A stretch of DNA of 13,419 nucleotides from JBEBGV01 sp040081265 (lineage in GTDB: Bacteria > Acidobacteriota > Vicinamibacteria > Vicinamibacterales > UBA2999). Shown here in pieces: positions 1 to 8,025 of the stretch. Each line of letters starts with the position of its first letter. Position 1 is the stretch's first letter. Where the stretch lies: the NCBI GenBank assembly GCA_040081265.1, contig JBEBGV010000098.1:1-13419 (forward strand). The letters are read 5' to 3'. The notes below the pieces were generated by a model. It searched no databases. It worked only from the letters and a program-made list of their open reading frames with translations, and was not told where the DNA came from. The position numbers were made by a program, and so were the translations under genes.

Positions 1-1451
1 CACTGATCTGCGAAACCGTCACGGGCCGTTCGATGGCCGAGCTCCTCGCCGCACGCGACGCCAGTCGCGACGCCGACCTCGTGGAACTCCGCCTGGACGG
101 CATCGCTGATTTGGACGTCGCCGGGGCCCTGAAGGCTCGTCCGTTTCCTGTCGTCGTCACCTGCCGTCCGGTCTGGGAGGGTGGGCGATTCGATGGTGCC
201 GAGGAGGACCGCCTGGCGGTGCTCGAACAGGCCCTCGCACTCGGGGCTGAGTACGTGGACGTCGAGTGGCGCGCAGGGTTCGAGGCGCTCGTGAGGACCC
301 ACGGACCTCGTATCGTCCTGTCCGCCCACGACTTCAACCGTGTGCCCTCGGACCTTGCCGGGCAGGCACGCCAGATGCGTTCGCTCGGCACCGCGCTGAT
401 CAAGGTGGCGGTGATGCCGACGCGCCTGGACGAGCTGGGTGCGTTGCGCGGGGTTGCCGCCGGCGGTCCGGCGATCGTCATTGGCATGGGAGGCGTAGGT
501 CTGCCGACGCGACTGCTCCCGGCCCTCTTCGGATCACAGTGGTCGTATGCGGGCGCCGGCGTCGCGCCCGGGCAGGTACCCGCTCGACGCATGGTCGGGG
601 AGTTCCGGTTCCGCGAAGTTCAGGCCGGCACGGCTGTTTACGGCGTAGTTGGGAACAACGTCACGCACTCGTTGTCGCCTGCGATGCACAACGCGGCGTT
701 CGGCGCCGCAGGCATCGACGCCGTCTACATACCCCTTCTGGCCGCCGACTTCGACGACTTCCTCAACTTTGCGAAGACGTTCAGCGTGCAGGGCGCAAGC
801 GTGACCATCCCCTTCAAGGTCGACGCGTTGAGAGCGGCGGTCGAGACCGATGCGCGCGCCCGGGCGATTGGCGCTGCCAATACGCTGAAGCGCGTGCCAT
901 CCGGCTTTGCCGCGACCAACACCGATGTGGACGGCTTCCTGGCTCCACTCGAGAGCCTGTATCCAGGTCCCCTGACTGACATCCGAGCTGCAGTGCTCGG
1001 TGCGGGCGGTTCCGCTCGTGCGGCGATCGTCGGCCTGCAGTCGCGCGGTGCGCGCGTCACGATCCACGCCCGCCGGTCAGAGCAAGCTCGTGCGCTGGCA
1101 GAGGACCTCGGCGTGAGTGCCGGCTCGTGGCCTGTGCAACCCGGCAATTGGGACCTGCTCGTCAACTGCACGCCGGCTGGCAGCTCGTCGGCTCCTGAAG
1201 AAACGCCGCTCCCCGATGGCCCGTTCACCGGGACGGCTGTCTACGATCTGACCTACCGCCCCGCCCACGAGGGCGTGTCGAGACTGCTTCGCGATGCCCG
1301 TCGAGCGGGCTGCCGCACCCTTGACGGTCTTCCCATGCTCGTGGCGCAGGCCGAGCGGCAGTTCGAGTGGTGGACGGGCACGGCACCTCGCAGCGGCGTG
1401 ATGGCTCACGCCATCGAAGCACGATTTCACCAGACGGCATCGCCGTCCTAG
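1..1451 (+). CDS. aroDE: Bifunctional 3-dehydroquinate dehydratase (type I) / shikimate dehydrogenase, 5'-partial
   Basis: This cytoplasmic enzyme carries out two successive shikimate-pathway steps: 3-dehydroquinate to 3-dehydroshikimate, then NADPH reduction to shikimate. The frame is open to the left edge; codons from position 3 read LICETVTGRS before the Met at 33, which fits the first beta strand of type I dehydratases. The ATG at 33 is therefore internal and the true start lies outside the window. Counting from that Met, the dehydratase half (about 1-185) has E18 in VELRLD, catalytic H99 in SAHDF, Schiff-base K124 in LIKVAV, R160, and Q181 in APGQ. The shikimate dehydrogenase half (about 200-470) has SLSPAMHN (213-220), the K262 of VTIPFK, D298 of NTD, the nucleotide-binding GAGGSARA (323-330), and the C-terminal GLPMLVAQ motif. 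Both halves look catalytically intact. The AroD-then-AroE order is that of the plant fusion enzyme. It ends 10 bases before trpE. Confidence 0.95.
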   Translation, partial: LICETVTGRSMAELLAARDASRDADLVELRLDGIADLDVAGALKARPFPVVVTCRPVWEGGRFDGAEEDRLAVLEQALALGAEYVDVEWRAGFEALVRTHGPRIVLSAHDFNRVPSDLAGQARQMRSLGTALIKVAVMPTRLDELGALRGVAAGGPAIVIGMGGVGLPTRLLPALFGSQWSYAGAGVAPGQVPARRMVGEFRFREVQAGTAVYGVVGNNVTHSLSPAMHNAAFGAAGIDAVYIPLLAADFDDFLNFAKTFSVQGASVTIPFKVDALRAAVETDARARAIGAANTLKRVPSGFAATNTDVDGFLAPLESLYPGPLTDIRAAVLGAGGSARAAIVGLQSRGARVTIHARRSEQARALAEDLGVSAGSWPVQPGNWDLLVNCTPAGSSSAPEETPLPDGPFTGTAVYDLTYRPAHEGVSRLLRDARRAGCRTLDGLPMLVAQAERQFEWWTGTAPRSGVMAHAIEARFHQTASPS

Positions 1452-1461
1452 AGAAAGAGTC

Positions 1462-2928
1462 ATGCGGACGACGACCTTCGAAGAATTCACGGAACTGGCG
1501 ACGCGAGGCACCTTTGTGCCGGTCTGTCGGGAGCTGATGGCCGATCTGCTCACCCCGGTCTCGGCATTCCTGAAGATTGCCGAGCATTCCGATTACGCGT
1601 TCCTGCTCGAGTCGGTGGAGGGTGGCGAACAGGTTGGACGGTACTCCTTCCTGGGGAAGGATCCCTTCCTCGTGCTGCGTTCCAACGCGGGCCGGACGAT
1701 CATCGATCGCGAAGGCGAGCGCAGTGAGTCGCAGGCACCGTTCATCGATACCCTGCGCGGCCTGATGGCCGAGTTCACGGCGCCTGTCGTCGACGGCCTG
1801 CCGCGGTTCACCGGTGGTGCGGTGGGGTATCTCGGCTACGACGCTGCGGCGTGGTTCGAGCCGGTGACGCTGCAGGGCGAGCCCGATGGCCGTGACGAGG
1901 CCGGGTTCATGGTGTTCGATACCGTGCTGGCGTTCGACCACGTACGGCATCGCATCCTCGTCATCGCCAACGCGCGTGTGACCGAAGGCGACGACCTCGC
2001 GTCGCTCTACCAGTTTGCTCTTGCCAGGATTGGCTTCGTCGAGCGTGAGCTCGAGCGCGAGCTGTCGAAGCCGCCGCGCGCTGACGCGCCGCCCCTGACA
2101 TTCACCTCGAACGTGACGCGTGAGCGGTTTGAGGAGATCGTTCGCATCGGCAAGGAGTACATCGCGGCTGGCGACTGCTATCAGGTGGTTCTGTCGCAGC
2201 GCTTCGAGGCGGAGATTGCTGCCGACGCCTTCACGGTCTACCGCGCGCTTCGTCACGTGAACCCGTCGCCCTACATGTATTTCCTCAAGATGGGTGGCCG
2301 GGCGATTGTCGGCTCGTCACCCGAGATGCTGGTGCGCGTCGAGCACGGACGCGTGCAGACGCACCCGATCGCCGGAACGCGACCCCGTGGCAAGTCTCCC
2401 GAGGACGATCGACGGCTTGGTGAGGAGCTGCGGAGCAACGAGAAGGAGTGCGCGGAGCACGTGATGCTGGTTGACCTCGGCAGAAACGATGTCGGGCGCG
2501 TCTCGACCTACGGGACGGTGCGGGTGCCGACCTACATGGCGATCGAGCGGTATTCGCACGTCATGCACCTCGTGTCAGTCGTCGAGGGCGAGCTGGCCAA
2601 GGGGCGCGACAGGCTGGATGCCCTGGTCGCGTGTTTCCCGGCCGGGACGGTCTCGGGTGCACCGAAAGTGCGTGCGATGGAGATCATCGCCGAGCTCGAA
2701 CACGATCGTCGTGGTGTGTATGCCGGCGCCGTGGGGTATCTGGACTTTGCCGGCAACCTGGACTTCTGCATCACCATCCGCACCGTGCTGATCGAGAACG
2801 GCCGTGCGTTTGTGCAGGCCGGTGCGGGCATCGTGGCGGACTCGAACCCGACGGCAGAGTACGAAGAGACGCGCGACAAGGCGCGCGCCGTGATGACGGC
2901 GCTGCAGCTGGCGCAGTCTGGTTTCTAG
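1462..2928 (+). CDS. trpE: Anthranilate synthase component I
   Basis: TrpE (488 aa) binds chorismate and, with ammonia supplied by TrpG, makes anthranilate, the committed step to tryptophan. The N-terminal part holds LLES at 48-51, the motif that forms part of the tryptophan feedback site in studied enzymes, so end-product inhibition is expected. The C-terminal chorismate-binding domain shows AGDCYQVVLSQR (236-247), NPSPYMYF (267-274), SSPEML (285-290), PIAGTR (302-307), LGRNDVGRVS (339-348), PAGTVSGAPK (393-402) and GAGIVADSNP (454-463). Length and motif order match ordinary TrpE rather than PabB or a TrpE-TrpG fusion, and the neighbouring trp genes settle the assignment. The ATG at 1462 follows a weak purine-rich stretch (1451-1459). 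The gene starts 10 bases after aroDE, and no leader peptide or attenuator can fit in that gap. Confidence 0.96.
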   Translation: MRTTTFEEFTELATRGTFVPVCRELMADLLTPVSAFLKIAEHSDYAFLLESVEGGEQVGRYSFLGKDPFLVLRSNAGRTIIDREGERSESQAPFIDTLRGLMAEFTAPVVDGLPRFTGGAVGYLGYDAAAWFEPVTLQGEPDGRDEAGFMVFDTVLAFDHVRHRILVIANARVTEGDDLASLYQFALARIGFVERELERELSKPPRADAPPLTFTSNVTRERFEEIVRIGKEYIAAGDCYQVVLSQRFEAEIAADAFTVYRALRHVNPSPYMYFLKMGGRAIVGSSPEMLVRVEHGRVQTHPIAGTRPRGKSPEDDRRLGEELRSNEKECAEHVMLVDLGRNDVGRVSTYGTVRVPTYMAIERYSHVMHLVSVVEGELAKGRDRLDALVACFPAGTVSGAPKVRAMEIIAELEHDRRGVYAGAVGYLDFAGNLDFCITIRTVLIENGRAFVQAGAGIVADSNPTAEYEETRDKARAVMTALQLAQSGF

Positions 2929-2941
2929 CGGGGGACTCACG

Positions 2942-3526
2942 ATGGTACTGGTCATCGACAACTACGATTCCTTCACCTACAACCTGGTGCAGTACCTGGG
3001 CGAGCTGGGTGCGGAGGTCGAGGTGCGGCGCAATGATGAGGTGACGGTCGAGGAGATCGCCCGGCTCAACCCGTCGCACATCGTCATCTCACCAGGCCCT
3101 GGCCGGCCGGAGGATGCCGGCGTCTCGGTGGAGGTGATTCGCAGGTTTGGTCCGACCGTGCCAACGCTGGGCGTGTGCCTCGGACACCAGGCGATCGGCA
3201 TCGTCTATGGCGGGACCGTCTGCCGGGCCACCGCGCCCATGCATGGGAAGACGTCAACAGTTCAGCACGACGGCAAAGGTGTGTTCGGTGGCATCAGCCA
3301 GCCGTTCCAGGCAGGTCGGTATCACTCGCTCGTCATCTCGGGTGCCGACGTACCGGCCGACCTCGAGGTCACCGCGCGGACAGCGGACGGCACGATCATG
3401 GCTGTGCGGCACCGCACCTTCCCCGTGCATGGCGTGCAGTTTCATCCCGAGTCGGTACTGACCGACGCGGGCAAGCAGCTGCTGCGCAACTTCCTGGAGA
3501 TAGGGCATGTTCGCGCCGCTCATTGA
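2942..3526 (+). CDS. trpG: Anthranilate synthase component II (glutamine amidotransferase)
   Basis: TrpG (194 aa) hydrolyses glutamine and passes ammonia to TrpE. It is a single class I amidotransferase domain: the start MVLVIDNYDSFTYNLVQYL, the oxyanion-loop PGPG (51-54), the nucleophile C79 in GVCLGHQAIG, and H168 and E170 in GVQFHPESV complete the triad. Length is normal for a stand-alone subunit, and there is no fusion to TrpD. The start follows a GGGGGA ribosome binding site (2930-2935), 13 bases after trpE. The last 20 bases overlap the start of trpD, suggesting translational coupling. A PabA role in folate synthesis could be shared, since such subunits are sometimes dual-use, but the setting argues for tryptophan. 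Confidence 0.95.
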   Translation: MVLVIDNYDSFTYNLVQYLGELGAEVEVRRNDEVTVEEIARLNPSHIVISPGPGRPEDAGVSVEVIRRFGPTVPTLGVCLGHQAIGIVYGGTVCRATAPMHGKTSTVQHDGKGVFGGISQPFQAGRYHSLVISGADVPADLEVTARTADGTIMAVRHRTFPVHGVQFHPESVLTDAGKQLLRNFLEIGHVRAAH

Positions 3527-4526
3527 GAAGCTGCTTCGGCACGAAGACCTGACCCAGGAGGAAGCCGGCGCCGCCATGCGCGAGGTGATGGAGGGGCGCG
3601 CCCCGTCGGCCTCGCTGGCGGGGCTGCTGACCGGGCTGGTCATGAAGGGCGAGCGTCCGGCGGAGATCGTGGGCTTTGCACGGGTCATGCGCGAGCATGC
3701 GGTCAAGGTCGCCTCGGCACCGGCCAATGCGTTCGACACCTGCGGCACCGGCGGGGACCGATCCGGGACCTTCAACATCTCGTCTGCTGCGGCGCTGGTC
3801 GTGGCCGCGTGCGGTGTTCCTGTGGCCAAGCACGGCAACCGGTCGGTTTCGAGTCGATGCGGGAGCGCCGACGTCTTTGAAGCCCTGGGAGTGAACGTGG
3901 CTGCGCCCGCTGCGCTGGTGGAGCGCTCGCTCGCCGAAGCAGGCATCGCATTCTTCTTTGCCCCCACGTTTCACCCGTCGATGAAACACGCGGGGCCGAC
4001 CAGGCGCGAGCTGGGCATTCGCACGGCGTTCAACCTGCTCGGACCCCTCACCAATCCTGCTGGCGCGCGCCGTCAGGTGGTGGGTGTGCCCAGGCCCGAG
4101 CTGACCGAGTTGCTCGCGCGGTCGCTGCAACTGCTGGGTTCCGAGCGCGCATGGGTCGTTCATGGTGCCGACGGGATCGACGAGCTCTCCACCACCGGCC
4201 ACACCAAGGTCGCCGAAGTGCGCGACGGAACCATTCACACCTTCTACGTCCATCCCGGACAGTTCGGCCTTCCCAAGGCGTCGCCCGACGACTTCACGGG
4301 CGGCGATGCCGTTGAGAATGCCGGCATCATTACCCGGATCCTGGCCGGTGATCGCGGCCCGGCACGTGACGTCGTCCTTCTCAACGCGGGTGCGTCGCTC
4401 TTTGTGGCCGGAGCGGCGGCCTCTGTTCGCGCGGGCATCGAGGCGGCCGGAGCGGCCATCGACTCGGGGGCCGCACGCACGACGCTGGAGCGCATGGTGC
4501 GGCTGTCTCAGGAGGTGCCGGCGTGA
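3507..4526 (+). CDS. trpD: Anthranilate phosphoribosyltransferase
   Basis: TrpD (339 aa) joins anthranilate to PRPP to give phosphoribosyl-anthranilate. The PRPP-binding glycine loop is CGTGGD at 79-84, followed by NISSAAALVVAACG (90-103), KHGNRSVSS (108-116), and the anthranilate-channel region with HAGPTRRELGIRTAFNLLGP (161-180) and LTNPA. Length is typical of the family, and there is no TrpG domain fused in front. Its ATG lies inside the end of trpG (20-base overlap), preceded by a GGAGA ribosome binding site at 3496-3500. Its TGA overlaps the GTG start of trpC. Confidence 0.95.
   Translation: MFAPLIEKLLRHEDLTQEEAGAAMREVMEGRAPSASLAGLLTGLVMKGERPAEIVGFARVMREHAVKVASAPANAFDTCGTGGDRSGTFNISSAAALVVAACGVPVAKHGNRSVSSRCGSADVFEALGVNVAAPAALVERSLAEAGIAFFFAPTFHPSMKHAGPTRRELGIRTAFNLLGPLTNPAGARRQVVGVPRPELTELLARSLQLLGSERAWVVHGADGIDELSTTGHTKVAEVRDGTIHTFYVHPGQFGLPKASPDDFTGGDAVENAGIITRILAGDRGPARDVVLLNAGASLFVAGAAASVRAGIEAAGAAIDSGAARTTLERMVRLSQEVPA
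4510..4515 (+). promoter_or_regulatory. Ribosome binding site for trpC
   Basis: A perfect AGGAGG lies seven bases before the GTG at 4523, inside the end of trpD. It decides the GTG as the trpC start and places it in a GTGA overlap with the trpD stop codon. Confidence 0.8.
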
Positions 4527-5329
4527 CCGCCGCGCCTGACCTGCTCAGGACCATCGTCGCCGCCACTGAGCGGATTACCGACGGGCGGCGGCAGCGCGAG
4601 TCGATGGCGGTCCTCGAAGCGAGGGCTGCGGCGGCCTTGCCCCGCGGGGAACGATTCGAGCGCGATCTCGCCCGCCCCGGGCGCTGGAATGTCATCGCGG
4701 AGTGCAAGCGGCGGTCGCCATCGAGGGGAGTCCTCGCGAAGACCTACGATCCCGTGAGCATTGCCAGGGCATATGAGGACGGCGGCGCGACGGCGATTTC
4801 CGTCCTGACCGAGCCCACCTTCTTCGACGGTGCGCTCGAGCACCTGGCGGCGGTGCGGGCGGCCGTTGATCTCCCCATCATCCGCAAAGACTTCATCGTC
4901 GACGAGTACCAGCTGTTCGAGGCGAGGGCCATCGGTGCTGACGCCGTGCTGCTGATCGTCGGCGCCCTGACGCAGGACCGATTGACGACGCTCCAGCGCC
5001 GTGCCTGGGAGCTTGGCCTGGCGACGCTGGTCGAGGTGCACGACGCCGAGGAAATGAGCCGCGCGATCGACAGCGGGGCGCGCGTGATTGGCGTGAACAA
5101 TCGCAACCTGCGGACCCTGACGGTTGACGTGGCGGCATCCCACGATCTGGCGGCGATGCTGCCCGAGGGTGTGGTTGGCGTCAGTGAGAGCGGACTGCGG
5201 ACGAGCGAGGATCTCGTTCGCCTGCGTCGCGACGGATACAAGGCGTTCTTGATTGGCGAGCGTTTCATGACCGCACCGGAGCCTGCCGTGGCGCTGCGTG
5301 AGCTGATGAATGTGGCGGCGTCGGCGTGA
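4523..5329 (+). CDS. trpC: Indole-3-glycerol phosphate synthase
   Basis: TrpC (268 aa) closes the ring of carboxyphenylamino-deoxyribulose phosphate to give indole-3-glycerol phosphate, with loss of CO2 and water. It is a TIM barrel with the family signature ECKRRSPSRG (E60, K62), the lysine of PIIRKDFIVDEYQ, VNNRNLRTL for the substrate-binding Asn, and VSESGL for the late Glu-Ser pair. The start is GTG, supported by a full AGGAGG at 4510-4515. It is a separate gene from trpF, unlike the enteric TrpC-TrpF fusion. It overlaps trpD by four bases and trpF by one. Confidence 0.95.
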   Translation: MTAAPDLLRTIVAATERITDGRRQRESMAVLEARAAAALPRGERFERDLARPGRWNVIAECKRRSPSRGVLAKTYDPVSIARAYEDGGATAISVLTEPTFFDGALEHLAAVRAAVDLPIIRKDFIVDEYQLFEARAIGADAVLLIVGALTQDRLTTLQRRAWELGLATLVEVHDAEEMSRAIDSGARVIGVNNRNLRTLTVDVAASHDLAAMLPEGVVGVSESGLRTSEDLVRLRRDGYKAFLIGERFMTAPEPAVALRELMNVAASA

Positions 5330-5955
5330 TGATCAAGATTTGCGGGCTCACACGTCGTGTTGACGCGGAGACAGCGGCGCGGCATGGTGCCACCGCGATC
5401 GGCTTTAACTTCTGGCCGAAGAGCCCGAGGTTCGTGGTGCCGGAGATGGCGGCGGAAATCGTGAAGGGCTTGTCCGAGGACATCACGACCGTCGGCGTGT
5501 TCGTGGACGAGGCGCCAGACGTGATGCGGAGCGTGGCCGACCGAGTGGGGTTGGGCGCGATCCAGCTACACGGCGGCGAACCGGCTGACTACGGGGAGGC
5601 GCTCGGGCGCCCCGTGCTGAAGGCGTTCGGTGTCGGGAGCCTGGAGCAGATGCGGGCATGGCCGTCGGAGACATTGATCCTGCTCGACGCGGTCGACTCT
5701 CCGGCGCGCGGCGGGACGGGCATGCGTGTGGACTGGACTCAGGCGGCGCGGGTTGCCCGTGAGCGACGGGTCGTGCTGGCCGGAGGCCTGACGCCGGACA
5801 ACGTGGCGGAAGCAATCGCCACCGTACGGCCATTCGGCGTGGACGTTGCGTCGGGCGTTGAGCGATCACCCGGCATCAAGGACGAGGACAAGGTGCGCCG
5901 CTTCGTGACTGAGGCGCGTGACGCGTTTGCCCGCCTCGGCAGAGATCGTACGTAG
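5329..5955 (+). CDS. trpF: Phosphoribosylanthranilate isomerase
   Basis: TrpF (208 aa from the ATG at 5329) performs the Amadori rearrangement of phosphoribosyl-anthranilate. It is a small TIM barrel: MIKICGLTR with the catalytic Cys near residue 5, GFNFWPKSPR, VGVFVDE, IQLHGGE, LLDAVD with the general-acid Asp, LAGGLTPDNV, and the phosphate-binding VASGVERSPGIKD. A GTG at 5326 would add one residue. I prefer the ATG, which makes a TGATG overlap with the trpC stop. There is no clear ribosome binding site, so translation is probably coupled to trpC. The last two codons and the TAG (5947-5955) are the first nine bases of a palindromic repeat, so the C-terminal Arg-Thr may come from repeat insertion. 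Confidence 0.93.
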   Translation: MIKICGLTRRVDAETAARHGATAIGFNFWPKSPRFVVPEMAAEIVKGLSEDITTVGVFVDEAPDVMRSVADRVGLGAIQLHGGEPADYGEALGRPVLKAFGVGSLEQMRAWPSETLILLDAVDSPARGGTGMRVDWTQAARVARERRVVLAGGLTPDNVAEAIATVRPFGVDVASGVERSPGIKDEDKVRRFVTEARDAFARLGRDRT

Positions 5956-5975
5956 GCCGGGCCTTTAAGCCGGGC
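5947..5975 (+). repeat. Short palindromic repeat, copy 1 (degenerate)
   Basis: The element begins CGTACGTAGG, overlapping the last two codons and stop of trpF, and continues as CCGGGC, a CTTTAA spacer, then GCCGGGC. The two arms would pair perfectly if the right arm read GCCCGGC; as written it gives only a short, bulged stem. Fourteen of its first 15 bases match copy 2 (10236-10261) read on the opposite strand. It fills most of the 40-base trpF-trpB gap, the widest gap in the operon. No T-run follows, so it is not a standard intrinsic terminator. It could act in mRNA processing or stability. Confidence 0.65.
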
Positions 5976-5995
5976 GAAGGAACAGGGAACAGAGG

Positions 5996-7243
5996 ATGGG
6001 GACAACAACATCAGGGGACTCGGCCGCGGCCGAGCGGCCGACGTTCGGACGGCGGGATCCGGACGCGCGCGGCTACTTTGGCGGGTACGGCGGCAGATTC
6101 GTGCCGGAGACGCTGGTTGCGCCGATCGAAGAGCTGACAGCCGGCTATCTTGAAGCACGGGCCGACCCGGCATTTCGTGCGGAGCTCGACCGTCTGCTCG
6201 CGCACTACGTGGGTCGCCCGACGCCGCTCTACGAGACGTCGAGGCTCGTGCAGGGTGCCGGTGCGTCCGCCGCGTCGACGGTGCGCATCTTCCTCAAGCG
6301 CGAGGACCTGACGCATACCGGTGCGCACAAGATCAACAACGCCCTGGGACAGGCCCTGCTCGCGAAGCGGATGGGGAAGCGGCGCATCGTCGCCGAAACC
6401 GGGGCGGGCCAGCACGGCGTCGCGACGGCGACGGCCTGCGCACTGCTCGGCCTCGAGTGCGTGGTCTACATGGGCACCGAGGACATGCGACGCCAGGCGC
6501 TCAACGTCGTCCGCATGCAGTTGCTGGGTGCCACGGTGCGGGGGGTGGATTCCGGCAGCCGCACGCTGAAGGACGCGATCAACGAAGCCATGCGCGACTG
6601 GGTCGCCACCGTGACCGACACCTATTACCTGCTGGGCTCTGCGCTCGGGCCGCACCCGTACCCGTTGATGGTCCGTGAGTTTCAGTCGGTCATCGGACGG
6701 GAGGCACGACGGCAGATGCTCGATCAGACCGGTCGCCTGCCCGATGTCGTTGTGGCGTGCGTTGGCGGTGGCAGCAACGCCATCGGTATCTTCGACGGCT
6801 TCATCGATGATCCCGGCGTGCGGCTCGTTGGCGTCGAAGCCGGCGGCGAGCGGATCGCGCCAGGCCGCCACGCTGCGCGTTTTGCCGGCGGCAGCACGGG
6901 CGTGCTTCAAGGGACGCGCACCTACGTGCTGCAGGACGAAGCCGGCAACATCGAGCTGACGCACTCCATCTCGGCCGGCCTCGACTACGCCGCGGTTGGA
7001 CCGGAGCACGCGTGGCTTCGTGAGCTGGGACGGGCCGAGTACGTGTTTGCCACCGATGCGGAGGCGCTCGAGGGCTTCAAGGCGCTGGCGCGGCTCGAAG
7101 GCATCATCCCGGCTCTCGAGTCGTCGCACGCGGTGTGGCATGCGATGACGCTGGCGCGCGAGATGACGGACGGGATCATCCTGGTCAACCTGTCGGGACG
7201 CGGCGACAAGGACGTGCAAAGCGTCCGCGAGGCGCTCGCATGA
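5996..7243 (+). CDS. trpB: Tryptophan synthase beta chain
   Basis: TrpB (415 aa) condenses indole with serine using PLP to give tryptophan, and acts in an alpha2-beta2 complex with TrpA. PLP is bound by K112 in THTGAHKINN. Also present are E134 in ETGAGQHG (the catalytic Glu), the phosphate-binding GGGSN (257-261), SISAGLDYAAVGPEHAWL, and the C-terminal LSGRGDKD. This is the classical TrpB1 type that pairs with TrpA. Relative to E. coli (PLP Lys at 87), the lysine sits about 25 residues later, from a longer N-terminus rich in Ser, Ala and Arg before DPDARGYFGGYGGRFVPE and a small insertion before IFLKRED. The ATG at 5996 is preceded by AGGGAAC and AGAGG. It overlaps trpA by four bases (ATGA). 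Confidence 0.96.
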   Translation: MGTTTSGDSAAAERPTFGRRDPDARGYFGGYGGRFVPETLVAPIEELTAGYLEARADPAFRAELDRLLAHYVGRPTPLYETSRLVQGAGASAASTVRIFLKREDLTHTGAHKINNALGQALLAKRMGKRRIVAETGAGQHGVATATACALLGLECVVYMGTEDMRRQALNVVRMQLLGATVRGVDSGSRTLKDAINEAMRDWVATVTDTYYLLGSALGPHPYPLMVREFQSVIGREARRQMLDQTGRLPDVVVACVGGGSNAIGIFDGFIDDPGVRLVGVEAGGERIAPGRHAARFAGGSTGVLQGTRTYVLQDEAGNIELTHSISAGLDYAAVGPEHAWLRELGRAEYVFATDAEALEGFKALARLEGIIPALESSHAVWHAMTLAREMTDGIILVNLSGRGDKDVQSVREALA

Positions 7244-8025
7244 GCCGCCTCGCCGAGACATTCGCCCGCCTTCGGCAGGACGGGAAGCGCGGACTGGTCA
7301 CCTACATCACGGCCGGCGATCCGGATCTGGCGCGGACCGAAGGCATCCTGAAGGCGCTGGATCGTGCCGGGGCTGATGTGATCGAGGTCGGCGTTCCTTT
7401 CTCTGATCCGCTGGCCGACGGTCCGGTTATCCAGCGTGCCACCGAACGTGCCCTGGCATCTGGAACGACGCTCGCTGGCGTGCTCGACATGCTCGTCCGC
7501 CTGCGGGGCACGATCAGCGCGCCGATCGTGATCTTCAGCTACGCCAATCCGGTGCTGCGCCTGGGGGCCGAGGCGTTTGCCGACCGCGCCCGCGAGGCGG
7601 GCGTCGACGGGGTGCTCATCCTCGATCTGCCCATCGAGGAAGCGGGCGACTTTCGACGTCTGCTCGAGTCACGGGGCATTGATACAATCCTGCTCCTCAG
7701 TCCGACGACGACCGACCTCAGGCTTCGCGAGGCGGCGAAGCTTGGCAGCGGATTCCTGTATGCCATCTCGCGCCTGGGTGTGACCGGAGCGCGTGATGCC
7801 GTGGCCGACGGCGCCGAAGACATGGTGCGGCGCATTCGAGCGGCCAGTGACCTGCCGGTGGCCCTGGGATTCGGTATCTCAAAACCCGAACACGTTCGCG
7901 AAGTGGGCCGATGGGCCGACGCCGCGGTGGTGGGAAGCGCTCTGGTGAGCGTGATTGCGGAAGCGGGCGCGCGCCCGGACCTGAACTCGCGCGTCGAGGA
8001 GTATGTGCGGTGGCTGAAGGCCTGA
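7240..8025 (+). CDS. trpA: Tryptophan synthase alpha chain
   Basis: TrpA (261 aa) cleaves indole-3-glycerol phosphate to indole, which is channelled to TrpB. The catalytic pair is at the same residue numbers as in E. coli: E49 in VIEVGVPFSDP and D60 in PLADGPVIQRA. Other family segments are YITAGDPD (22-29), IVIFSYANPVLRLG, GVLILDLPIEE, LLSPTT, and the phosphate loop GFGISKPEHV. The ATG at 7240 gives the expected N-terminus MSRLAETFARLR and an ATGA overlap with trpB. A longer frame open from 7135 is only read-through of trpB sequence. The last 16 bases overlap the chorismate mutase gene. Confidence 0.96.
   Translation: MSRLAETFARLRQDGKRGLVTYITAGDPDLARTEGILKALDRAGADVIEVGVPFSDPLADGPVIQRATERALASGTTLAGVLDMLVRLRGTISAPIVIFSYANPVLRLGAEAFADRAREAGVDGVLILDLPIEEAGDFRRLLESRGIDTILLLSPTTTDLRLREAAKLGSGFLYAISRLGVTGARDAVADGAEDMVRRIRAASDLPVALGFGISKPEHVREVGRWADAAVVGSALVSVIAEAGARPDLNSRVEEYVRWLKA
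7996..8001 (+). promoter_or_regulatory. Ribosome binding site for the chorismate mutase gene
   Basis: GAGGAG lies eight bases before the GTG at 8010, within the end of trpA. It supports this GTG as the start of the small AroQ gene. Confidence 0.65.

Noticed and set aside
33..35. ATG at 33 as the start of aroDE
   Set aside because: Codons upstream to the window edge encode LICETVTGRS, which fits the first strand of type I dehydroquinate dehydratase, so the start lies outside the window.
1452..1461. A Trp leader peptide or attenuator in front of trpE
   Set aside because: Only 10 bases separate aroDE and trpE; any attenuator would have to lie before aroDE, outside the window.
3254..4253. Long - strand frames opposite trpG and trpD
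   Set aside because: They are antisense shadows of well-identified genes, with no family features.
7135..7239. An upstream start for trpA
   Set aside because: The stretch is trpB coding sequence in another frame; the ATG at 7240 gives the family N-terminus and places E49 and D60 at the standard positions.
6011..7261. A 416-codon open frame on the - strand opposite trpB
   Set aside because: It is a shadow of a highly conserved gene in GC-rich DNA; the product is low-complexity Arg/Ala/Gly-rich with no motif, and the + strand trpB is certain.
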